A DNA stretch of 5,994 nt. It comes from Oscillospiraceae bacterium (GTDB lineage Bacteria; Bacillota; Clostridia; Oscillospirales; Ruminococcaceae). The notes under the pieces were generated by a model. That model did not search any database, was not told the origin of the DNA, and saw nothing but the letters and a program-made list of their open reading frames with translations. The stretch is taken from contig JAGAEK010000120.1 of the NCBI GenBank assembly GCA_017828835.1, positions 1-5,994 of the forward strand, read 5' to 3'. Below, one piece after another: positions 1-5,931 of the stretch. Every line of letters starts with the position of its first letter. Within the stretch, counting starts at the first letter, position 1. Made by a program: the position numbers and the translations under genes.

Positions 1-2704
1 CCGCATCACCTGAGATCGCTCCCGTATTTTCATCTCCGATAACATCCACTATTGCATAACAACCTGTTACGGTATCGGCTTTGCCGGCTATACCGCCGAT
101 ATATCTTTTACCCGTGACCTTGCCTTTTGCGTAACTCTGGTGAATGGAAGATTCGCTTTTGCCGGCTATACCGCCGACAAAATCTCCGCCTGTGCTTTCC
201 GTATCGGCGTAGTTCTGACATTCATAGATCGTGCCTATTTCCGAAAGTCCGGCAATACCGCCCGCGCAATCCTTTTTCCCGGTTACTTCTCCTTCGTTTA
301 TGCACCTTTTAAGAATCGCCTTTGTTCTGTATGTAAAATTCAGCGAATCGGGTTTTTTAATATCGTCCTCCGGGTCTTTCGCGTATTCTATTGCCATAGC
401 CCCCGCTATGCCGCCGACGCTTCTGTCCGCGCTGACATTACCGTAATTATGACACTCCTCAGCCTTGCCTTGCTTCGTATTATCCATGTCTTCATCCGAA
501 ACGTCAAGAAATATATCCGAAGCATTTTTTGTTCCGCTTTGAAGGTTTTCAAATTCACCGATCAGTAAATTCATTACGAGATTAAACTGATTACCGACAG
601 AACGAAGATCGTTTACGACGGTATTTCTTTCTTTTGAAACGGATTTTTTTAATTTATTCAATTCATCCGATATATCCGAAAGAGAATTAAACAGACCGTC
701 GCTTGCCGTTTTGAAATCATCGCCGAGCTTTACAAATTCCGCCGGCTTTTCATCGGAAAGGTCCGTGACGATATCTTTTATATCTCCCGTTGCCGCTGCA
801 ATATCCCCGCAAGCGTAGGACGCTGATTTGAGACTCTTTTTCAAATTCTCATTCGCGGTTTGAAATTCTTCGCTTAAGCTTTCGGATTTATTATATATGC
901 CTTCCGCGGATTCGCTTATTTTTTCCAATCCGCGGCTTAAAAGATACAACCCGTCTCCCAGGTTTTGCAGAGCAGACTTCATATTTCTCGCGGCAGACCC
1001 GAATTTTGAGAGATCTGTTTCGGAGTTGTTTTTTATATCATCGAGATTTGTAACGATCTGTTGTAAAGATGATATTTCGGTATCTGCATTTTCTTTTATT
1101 GTTTTTATACTTTCGGCTATTTGCTTTAATGCGCTTTCTGAATTCGCGGGACCGGATCTTAAAGCGGATTCTATTGCTTCAAGCGACGCTTTGATAGTTT
1201 GTTTGGAGGTTATTATGTCTTTCAGGGAATTCTGAAGCTCCGAAACCGAATTGCGCGCCTGCGTTTCATTATTGAATTTTATCGCGTCATCCAGATCGCC
1301 GCATGCTTTGTCTGCTTTTGATAAAGATTTTTTAATGCTGTCTGCCGACCTCGAAATATCCCTTAACGCGGATTTTATCAGTTCATGCTCATCACTAAGA
1401 TCGGGGAGATCCGTTTCAAGATCATCAATAGACTTTATTGTTTCATCAACAGCCGCCGCCAGATCGTCAAAAGAATTTGTCAGACTTTCAAAAACAGGCG
1501 CAAGCTTATCAAACGAATTTGACAAAATTGCCGATTGAGCGTTTATTTCACCGATATTATCATCTATAAAGCCGGTGCCTTGGTTCATCATTATTTCAGC
1601 GTTATCCCGCGCGTTTTTTGAATACTCGGAAATATCCGACAAATGCTTTTCGGTATCTGTTCCCAAATTATCGGTGTCGGTTAAAAACCGATTTACCATT
1701 GTGTTGAGATCGTTAAGCTCCTTGCGAATGTTTTTAAGACCGCCTTCGGAAACATTCAGCAAAACATAAGGTTCAAGCTGCCCCACAATACCGCCGACAT
1801 CTTTTCTGCCCTGAACAGATCCGTAATTTCTGCAGCCCAGCATATAACCGGATTGTCTGCCGGCAATACCGCCTATGTTGTAGCCTATATGCCGATAACC
1901 GACGCCGGAATTGTTGACGCATCCCTGAATAATGCCTGAAGAATACCCGACAATACCGCCCGTATCACTATTACCCAAGATGGTTTCTTCCTCGCTTTCT
2001 TCGGCTTTGTTTTTGTAGTTTTCAATTATTGCTCCCGTATCCGCGTCAATATCGGAAATATCTTTTTTCTTTTCCTCATAAACAGTATTGACTGCCGCGT
2101 TATTGGTGCAGTTTTGTATAAACCCGCTGTTTTTCCCCGCGATACCGCCGGTGGAATTTTCCCCGATAATACTTCCGCCTACTATACCTGAAATAATTTG
2201 CCCGTCTTCGGCGTTATTGCCGGCTATACCGCCGATAACATCCTGACCTTTGACCGTTCCGTCAAAGCCGCACATTTCAAGAACGCCGTGATTTTCGCCG
2301 ACGATACCGCCGACAAAACACTTTGAGCCGTTCGGCGCGAATTCGGCTTTAACATTTAAATTTGTGATTTTTCCTTCAGGCTGAATATAACGGAATATTC
2401 CGATATAGGACCCGCTTTTGTGAAATTTGATACCCGAGATCATATAGCCGTTTCCGTTGAAAGTTCCTCCGAATGTCGGAACCGGTGAAAAATCTGCGCC
2501 TTTAAAATCTATATCGCAAGTTAAATTCACGGTTTTCCCCTGCGACCAGGTATCGAGCGTGCAGTTTTTCGAAAATTCGATAAAATCTTTTTTGCTTGAA
2601 ATATCAATTGTGTTCTGAACGGCAAACACAGGCGGGATGACCGTAAATAATAAAGTGAAGATCATCACCGCGCCGAGCATTGCGGCAACTTCTTTATTCT
2701 TCAT
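1..2704 (-). CDS. Secreted GLUG-repeat surface protein with a long internal coiled coil (partial, C-terminus beyond window)
   Basis: The frame is open from an ATG at 2704 to the window edge, giving at least 901 residues; the stop lies outside. The start is fixed by GGGAGG at 2718-2713, 8 nt upstream. Residues 1-28 form a signal peptide (basic MKNK, hydrophobic core, cleavage likely after VFA). Residues 30-127 resemble the capping region seen before GLUG repeats (DIDFKGADFSPVPTFGGTFN, then GNGYMISGI). GLUG-type repeats (GGIVG/GGIAG, then xxGxIxxC) fill about 130-310. Residues about 320-740 are helix-rich with heptad-like spacing, rich in S, N, D, K and L. GLUG repeats resume at about 748 and run to the edge. 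GLUG motifs (PF07581) are typical of bacterial surface proteins; no enzymatic motif is visible. The gene overlaps the exporter gene upstream by 11 bp, so the two are probably co-translated. Function is unknown: an exporter partner, adhesin or envelope scaffold is possible. An LPXTG, SLH or TM anchor could lie in the missing C-terminus. Confidence 0.
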   Translation of the reverse strand, partial: MKNKEVAAMLGAVMIFTLLFTVIPPVFAVQNTIDISSKKDFIEFSKNCTLDTWSQGKTVNLTCDIDFKGADFSPVPTFGGTFNGNGYMISGIKFHKSGSYIGIFRYIQPEGKITNLNVKAEFAPNGSKCFVGGIVGENHGVLEMCGFDGTVKGQDVIGGIAGNNAEDGQIISGIVGGSIIGENSTGGIAGKNSGFIQNCTNNAAVNTVYEEKKKDISDIDADTGAIIENYKNKAEESEEETILGNSDTGGIVGYSSGIIQGCVNNSGVGYRHIGYNIGGIAGRQSGYMLGCRNYGSVQGRKDVGGIVGQLEPYVLLNVSEGGLKNIRKELNDLNTMVNRFLTDTDNLGTDTEKHLSDISEYSKNARDNAEIMMNQGTGFIDDNIGEINAQSAILSNSFDKLAPVFESLTNSFDDLAAAVDETIKSIDDLETDLPDLSDEHELIKSALRDISRSADSIKKSLSKADKACGDLDDAIKFNNETQARNSVSELQNSLKDIITSKQTIKASLEAIESALRSGPANSESALKQIAESIKTIKENADTEISSLQQIVTNLDDIKNNSETDLSKFGSAARNMKSALQNLGDGLYLLSRGLEKISESAEGIYNKSESLSEEFQTANENLKKSLKSASYACGDIAAATGDIKDIVTDLSDEKPAEFVKLGDDFKTASDGLFNSLSDISDELNKLKKSVSKERNTVVNDLRSVGNQFNLVMNLLIGEFENLQSGTKNASDIFLDVSDEDMDNTKQGKAEECHNYGNVSADRSVGGIAGAMAIEYAKDPEDDIKKPDSLNFTYRTKAILKRCINEGEVTGKKDCAGGIAGLSEIGTIYECQNYADTESTGGDFVGGIAGKSESSIHQSYAKGKVTGKRYIGGIAGKADTVTGCYAIVDVIGDENTGAISGDA
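2..463 (-). repeat. C-terminal GLUG repeat block (residues 748-901, continues beyond window)
   Basis: GGIAG motifs start at residues 764, 815, 844 and 870, with a variant GAISG at 895. Spacings are 51, 29, 26 and 25 residues. The associated cysteines and NxGxV motifs (CHNYGNV at 751, CINEGEV at 801, CQNYAD at 829, CYAIVDV at 882) match those of the N-terminal block, so this is the same repeat family resuming after the coiled coil. The longer gap between the first two motifs holds a short charged insert (about residues 771-795). Confidence 0.85.
83..2235. repeat. Identical 17-bp DNA copies within GLUG codons
   Basis: On the plus strand GCCGGCTATACCGCCGA occurs exactly at 83-99, 161-177 and 2219-2235, encoding GGIAG on the minus strand. 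The first two lie 78 bp apart, that is 26 codons, one repeat unit. Near-copies differing by one or a few bases occur at other GGI(A/V)G motifs. Exact identity between the two distant blocks could support recombination that deletes the coiled-coil region or alters repeat number. Confidence 0.8.
485..1747 (-). other. Predicted long coiled-coil / helical-bundle domain (residues about 320-740)
   Basis: About 420 residues almost free of proline, aromatic residues and glycine pairs, with hydrophobic residues at 3-4 spacing (for example LNDLNTMVNRFL, then ISELQ-like segments such as VSELQNSLKDII). Composition is dominated by S, N, D, E, K, L, I and A. The main break is SGPANS near residues 517-522, close to the middle, which suggests two antiparallel arms of about 200 residues each that return to the start point. 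A second proline lies at about 654 (DEKPAEF). Helicity is judged by eye; a coiled-coil predictor would be needed to fix registers. Confidence 0.7.
1775..2317 (-). repeat. N-terminal GLUG repeat block (residues 130-310)
   Basis: Canonical GGI(V/A)G motifs start at residues 132, 158, 186, 249, 278 and 304, with a degenerate copy (SGIVG) at 172. Most are spaced 26-29 residues apart, and several are followed by GxIxxC or GxMxxC (C199, C262, C291; C145 follows a slight variant) and NxGxVxG. The 63-residue gap between the copies at 186 and 249 is due to an acidic, lysine-rich insertion (about residues 207-247). This pattern is expected for rungs of a right-handed beta-helix; the fold is inferred from the family. 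Confidence 0.
2621..2704 (-). other. Signal peptide of the GLUG protein
   Basis: Residues 1-28 have the three-part layout of a Sec signal: a short basic N-region (MKNKE), a hydrophobic core (about residues 7-22, AAMLGAVMIFTLLFTV) and a C-region PPVFA with small/neutral residues at -3 and -1 suited to signal peptidase I. There is no lipobox cysteine, so it is not a lipoprotein. The mature protein would begin at VQNTID. Cleavage is inferred by eye. Confidence 0.8.
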
Positions 2705-5006
2705 CCGTATCGCCTCCCGATTTTATGTGTTCTCTTATATCCTTTAAGTTGAAAGATGTTTTTTCTATTATCTTATCGCCGAGGAGCAGAAGCTGGGGCA
2801 GGATCCCCATAACCAGAACGATCGAGATGACCGTTCCTCTGCCGAGCGCGGTCCCTATCGAGGAAATGGCGGGATCCGATGAAAGCAGCCCGATGACAAA
2901 ACCGGCTGACGCTAAAATCGTTCCGGAAGTAAAGACTGTCGGAAAAGCTAAATTAAGCGAATTAACTATGGCGCGGATCTTGTTCATTTTCCGCCTTAAC
3001 TCGGTGTATCTGTTTGTTATTACGATAGCGTAATCTATGTTTGCGCCCATTTGAATCGAACTTGTCACAAGATAACTCATAAAGAAAATGGGGCTGCCCA
3101 GAACAGTCGGGAAAGAGAAGTTTATCCATATACTGCCTTGAATTACCAGGATCAGTATGATGGGTATCCCGGCGGATTGAAATGTAAAAAACAAAACGGC
3201 AAGCACAAATAAAACAGAAAGGATATTTATTACCGTATTATCTCTCACAAAAGCGGTCGAAAGGTCATAGTCGCTTGTTGAATTACCCACAAGCAAAACG
3301 TTATCCCCGTAATATTTTTTTGCGGTATCTCTGACAACATTCAGAAACTCAAAAGTTTCCTCGCTTTCTTCGGGGATATTGAGTTTCATTACCAGTCGGG
3401 AATAATTCTCGCTTCCAAGCTGCTTTTTACCGTCTGTCAGTTTGTCATGAAGATCATTGATTTTATTTTCCGTTTCTTCATCAAGAGAGACGTATCCGTC
3501 ATCAACCATTTCAAAAACAAAATCAAACAAATCGAGGAGCGCGATCCTGTATGTATCTATACCGCCGATTATTCTTCCGTAATTCTTGTTTTCCGCCGCG
3601 TATGCGGAATAAAGAAGACGCACTGTTTCGATATCCATGTCCGTAAGCTCTGAAAATTCACGGGGAGAGAGTTTATCTCCGACCGAATAACCGTCAACGG
3701 CTTCCACCGAGGCAAGCCCCGTTACTTCATCGACCTCTTTGCGGCTTTCAAGTTCTTTTTTCAGATTTTGTTCGTTCTCGTAATTACCGGAAGGCACGAC
3801 AACGGCAAGCAGATTAGGTTTGCTGAAAGTATTCTTTATCATCTCATCGGCGATCTGCGATTCGTTCTTTTTTATGGTGGTCAGATTCGTAGAACTGAAC
3901 GCATAAGGGCAGTGGTTCGAAAGGAAAAACGCAATAATGATCATGACCGCGAAAACACCGGGAGCGATAAATCTTGCTTTAACGACAAATTTATTCCATG
4001 CGGTGATCCGGGGGATGAAACTCTTGTGATGCGTTTTGTCTATCAAAGGTGAAAACGACAGCAGCAGTCCGGGCATAAGGGTAAAAACGACCAATATACT
4101 GATAATGATCGCCTTGATAAGAACAATACTCATATCAAAACCTATCTTAAACTGCATAAAACTCATTGCGAGAAGTCCCGAAAGCGTAGTCAGACAGCTG
4201 CCCGATATTTCGGGAATGGCTTTACAAAGCGCGGTTACCACCGCTTCTCTCGGCTCTTTTGTTTCTCTTTCCTCGGTATATCTGTGACAAAGTATTATGG
4301 CGTAATCAATAGCAAGCGCAAGCTGCAAAACGACCGCGATTGAATTGGATATAAATGAGATGGTACCGAACATATAGTTAGTACCTTTATTAAGGATCGC
4401 CGCCGTTCCGAATGTTATGATCAATACCGGTATTTCCATATAAGTTTTTGAAGAAGTCAGCAAAACAAGAAGAATTATTATGCATGAAATGACCATGACG
4501 GTGTTGACTTCATCCGCGAGCCTTTTCTGACTGACATCGCCGATATCGGCAGATATATATGTATCATAATCGTTGATTCGTTTTTTTAATTCATCAAAAG
4601 CGTTTATTGTTACTTCATCATTTGCGTCGCCTTCAAAGGTCACCGAAAACAGCGCCGAACCGTTTGCAAAATGCTCATCGCTGTTATCAAACGCGATTTC
4701 CTTTACCCCGTTTATCTTTTCCGATTCCTCACATAACCTTTCCGCGTCCCGATAACTTATGTTGTCTATCATTATTTCCGCCGTTGCGTAAGTAACAAAC
4801 TCCTTTTCCATAAGGGTAAGACCCTTCCTTGTTTCTGTTTCCTCAGACAAATAATCGGTTATTGTATTATTGATCGATACCCAATTCACAGAAAAGAAGC
4901 TGAATATAATAAGTAATATATACGCCAAATAAAAGCCTTTTCGCCTATCAACGATAAAAGCCGCGATTTTTTCTATTGGAGTAGTCTTTCCGTGACGCTC
5001 CGCCAT
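2694..5006 (-). CDS. MMPL/RND-family transporter (12 TM, HAE3/YdfJ-like exporter)
   Basis: A 770-residue inner-membrane exporter of the RND superfamily, MMPL type (PF03176). It has the expected duplicated layout: TM1 (about 24-43), first extracytoplasmic loop (44-167), TM2-6 (168-318), TM7 (about 347-363), second loop (364-589) and TM8-12 (590-742), then a charged tail. TM4 carries AIDYA (D234-Y235) and TM10 carries NIDYA (D658-Y659), each followed by RYTE; these match the Asp-Tyr pairs that relay protons in MmpL proteins. Family substrates are lipids, amphiphiles or drugs; the substrate here cannot be read. The ATG at 5006 is chosen because GGAGG (5019-5015) lies 8 nt upstream. The frame stays open to an ATG at 5123, but that 39-residue extension runs through the promoter region and has no clear ribosome binding site. 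It is first in an operon with the secreted GLUG protein, whose start lies inside its last codons, and is divergent from a TetR regulator. Confidence 0.95.
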   Translation of the reverse strand: MAERHGKTTPIEKIAAFIVDRRKGFYLAYILLIIFSFFSVNWVSINNTITDYLSEETETRKGLTLMEKEFVTYATAEIMIDNISYRDAERLCEESEKINGVKEIAFDNSDEHFANGSALFSVTFEGDANDEVTINAFDELKKRINDYDTYISADIGDVSQKRLADEVNTVMVISCIIILLVLLTSSKTYMEIPVLIITFGTAAILNKGTNYMFGTISFISNSIAVVLQLALAIDYAIILCHRYTEERETKEPREAVVTALCKAIPEISGSCLTTLSGLLAMSFMQFKIGFDMSIVLIKAIIISILVVFTLMPGLLLSFSPLIDKTHHKSFIPRITAWNKFVVKARFIAPGVFAVMIIIAFFLSNHCPYAFSSTNLTTIKKNESQIADEMIKNTFSKPNLLAVVVPSGNYENEQNLKKELESRKEVDEVTGLASVEAVDGYSVGDKLSPREFSELTDMDIETVRLLYSAYAAENKNYGRIIGGIDTYRIALLDLFDFVFEMVDDGYVSLDEETENKINDLHDKLTDGKKQLGSENYSRLVMKLNIPEESEETFEFLNVVRDTAKKYYGDNVLLVGNSTSDYDLSTAFVRDNTVINILSVLFVLAVLFFTFQSAGIPIILILVIQGSIWINFSFPTVLGSPIFFMSYLVTSSIQMGANIDYAIVITNRYTELRRKMNKIRAIVNSLNLAFPTVFTSGTILASAGFVIGLLSSDPAISSIGTALGRGTVISIVLVMGILPQLLLLGDKIIEKTSFNLKDIREHIKSGGDTDEE

Positions 5007-5026
5007 AAAAATTGCCTCCGATCTAT

Positions 5027-5038
5027 ACGGAATTCCGT
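5027..5038. repeat. 12-bp perfect palindrome in the exporter leader
   Basis: ACGGAATTCCGT is a perfect palindrome lying 7 bp upstream of the GGAGG of the exporter gene. Its ACGG/CCGT ends resemble the ACGGACA half-sites farther upstream. It may be a further protein-binding site, a small RNA fold near the ribosome binding site, or chance. Confidence 0.3.
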
Positions 5039-5082
5039 TTTTAAGCAGTTTATCATAATTGTTTATGTTCCTTTTGATTATC

Positions 5083-5111
5083 ATTAAATTATATATGATT
5101 ATCAAATTCAA
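5083..5111 (-). promoter_or_regulatory. Candidate promoter of the exporter operon
   Basis: On the minus strand TTGAAT (5111-5106) and TTTAAT (5088-5083) are spaced 17 bp apart, giving a leader of about 70 nt. A better -10 hexamer, TATAAT, lies at 5093-5088 but without a good -35. A further TTGACC at 5123-5118 pairs only with GATAAT at 5103-5098 at a short 14-bp spacing. The region is very AT-rich, so the exact promoter is uncertain. Confidence 0.35.
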
Positions 5112-5144
5112 TAAAACGGTCAATTAGATATGTTTTATGTAAAA

Positions 5145-5194
5145 AACGGACAAAACGGCATAATTTGACGGTCAAATGTCCGTAATTGTCCGTT
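5145..5194. repeat. Inverted repeat AACGGACAA / TTGTCCGTT flanking the central palindrome
   Basis: AACGGACAA at 5145-5153 is exactly complementary to TTGTCCGTT at 5186-5194, enclosing the ATTTGAC palindrome. TGTCCGT also occurs at 5177-5183, exactly 10 bp before the copy at 5187-5193, so the two face the same side of the helix. A fourth copy in the other orientation, CGGACAA, lies at 5205-5211 and forms 7-bp arms with TTGTCCG at 5186-5192. The recurrent ACGGACA half-site suggests several bound dimers. Confidence 0.55.
5163..5177. promoter_or_regulatory. Putative operator palindrome ATTTGAC-G-GTCAAAT
   Basis: A perfect 7-bp inverted repeat around a single central base at 5170. The 15-bp size and dyad symmetry fit a TetR-family dimer site. 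It lies in the middle of the divergent intergenic region, upstream of both promoters. ACGGTCAA in its right half (5168-5175) recurs at 5116-5123 close to the candidate exporter promoter. Confidence 0.55.
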
Positions 5195-5220
5195 GATTTT
5201 TTGCCGGACAAGTGTATAAT
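5193..5220 (+). promoter_or_regulatory. Promoter of the TetR-family gene
   Basis: TTGATT at 5193-5198 and a consensus TATAAT at 5215-5220 are separated by 16 bp. Transcription would start near 5227, leaving a leader of about 14 nt that just includes the ribosome binding site. Inverted repeats with TGTCCG/CGGACA overlap both the -35 and the spacer, so bound regulator would block polymerase: autorepression is expected. Confidence 0.7.
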
Positions 5221-5240
5221 AAATAAAGAAGGTGAAATAT

Positions 5241-5837
5241 ATGAAACATGAAATAACGAGTATGAATACAAAGAAAACGCTTTCGGCTTCATTGAAAAAA
5301 CTTATGGAGCATAAAAAACTGTCTAAAATCAGCGTCAGCGAAATAATTACCGATTGCGGGGTAAACAGAAAAACTTTTTACTATCATTTTCAGGATATAT
5401 ACGCGCTTTTAAAATGGACCCTTGAGCAGGAAACCGTCGAAATACTTAAAAACTATGACTTGCTTCAAAATCCCGAAGAAGCGTTGGTTTTTGTGACCGA
5501 TTATGTTGATGATAATATCCATATCCTTAATTGCGCCTTTGATTCAATGGGCAGGGAAGGAATGAAACGTTTCTTTTACGACGATTTTTATAACGTGGTC
5601 CTTTCTATAATGGAAGGGTTGGAGAAGGAGCAAAATATAGTCTTGGCAGACAGTTTTAAAGAATATATGGTCAATTTTTATACCGAGGCGTTGTCCGGTA
5701 TGCTGATAGATTATTTTCAGCATAGAGACGAGCGAAACCGTAACGAGCTTATAAAAAACACTTTGTTTATTCTTAAAACCTCGATACCGCATATTATTGA
5801 AGTGTATGGAGCAAACAGAGGCGTATCGGGCTTTTGA
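5241..5837 (+). CDS. TetR/AcrR-family transcriptional regulator, DhaS-like
   Basis: A 198-residue DNA-binding regulator. Residues about 8-60 are the TetR N-terminal domain: TKKTLSASLKKLMEHKKLSK, then the helix-turn-helix ISVSEIITDCGVNRKTFYYHF with the hallmark FYYHF and QDIYALLKW. This form of the motif, with a C-terminal half of about 120 mostly helical residues, is typical of the DhaS-like subgroup (TetR_C domain of the PF14278 type). TetR dimers bind palindromes and release them on ligand binding in the C-terminal domain; the ligand is unknown here. The ATG at 5241 is preferred because AAGGTGA (5229-5235) sits 5 nt upstream; a GTG at 5232 lies inside that site, and an ATG at 5262 is a less likely alternative. 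Being divergent from the exporter operon with palindromes between, it most likely controls that operon and itself. Confidence 0.93.
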   Translation: MKHEITSMNTKKTLSASLKKLMEHKKLSKISVSEIITDCGVNRKTFYYHFQDIYALLKWTLEQETVEILKNYDLLQNPEEALVFVTDYVDDNIHILNCAFDSMGREGMKRFFYDDFYNVVLSIMEGLEKEQNIVLADSFKEYMVNFYTEALSGMLIDYFQHRDERNRNELIKNTLFILKTSIPHIIEVYGANRGVSGF

Positions 5838-5864
5838 TATCTAAAAAAACATATAAAATCAAAA

Positions 5865-5894
5865 TTCAGGCAGAGCGTTTCCGCTCTGCCTGAA
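5865..5894. terminator. Strong hairpin, rho-independent terminator (probably bidirectional)
   Basis: TTCAGGCAGAGCG (5865-5877) and CGCTCTGCCTGAA (5882-5894) form a perfect 13-bp stem with a 4-nt loop, 28 bp after the TetR stop. On the plus strand the loop is TTTC and the following sequence is AT-rich with no clean T-run. Read on the minus strand the loop is GAAA and is followed by TTTTGATTTT and later seven T, so it is better formed for a convergent transcript entering from beyond 5994. It likely serves both. Confidence 0.8.
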
Positions 5895-5931
5895 AATATT
5901 ATTTACTATATGGGAAGCAATTTAATTAAAA

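Noticed and set aside
83..177. Regularly spaced short identical repeats that could suggest a CRISPR array
   Set aside because: They are only 17 bp, are codons for the GGIAG motif in an open frame, and the intervening sequences are themselves repeat-protein codons of variable length.
140..568. Plus-strand open frame of 142 codons, with others at 127-312, 231-446, 897-1235, 1251-1538 and 1575-1769
   Set aside because: All lie opposite the long minus-strand GLUG/coiled-coil gene, have low-complexity or implausible composition, and lack domains or good ribosome binding sites; they mirror its repetitive codons.
2680..4795. Plus-strand open frames at 2680-3033, 3447-3653, 3768-4052, 4036-4287, 4573-4755 and 4607-4795
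   Set aside because: They lie antisense to the clearly coding MMPL transporter and show no recognisable protein features.
5007..5123. 39-codon N-terminal extension of the MMPL transporter starting at an ATG at 5123
   Set aside because: The extension is AT-rich, covers the candidate promoter region and has no clear ribosome binding site, while the ATG at 5006 has GGAGG at ideal spacing and fits the usual family N-terminus.
5089..5292. Minus-strand open frame of 67 codons across the divergent intergenic region
   Set aside because: It overlaps the start of the TetR gene and its promoter and resembles no known protein.
5544..5792. Minus-strand open frame of 82 codons inside the TetR gene
   Set aside because: It is antisense to the well-supported C-terminal half of the regulator and has no ribosome binding site or domain.
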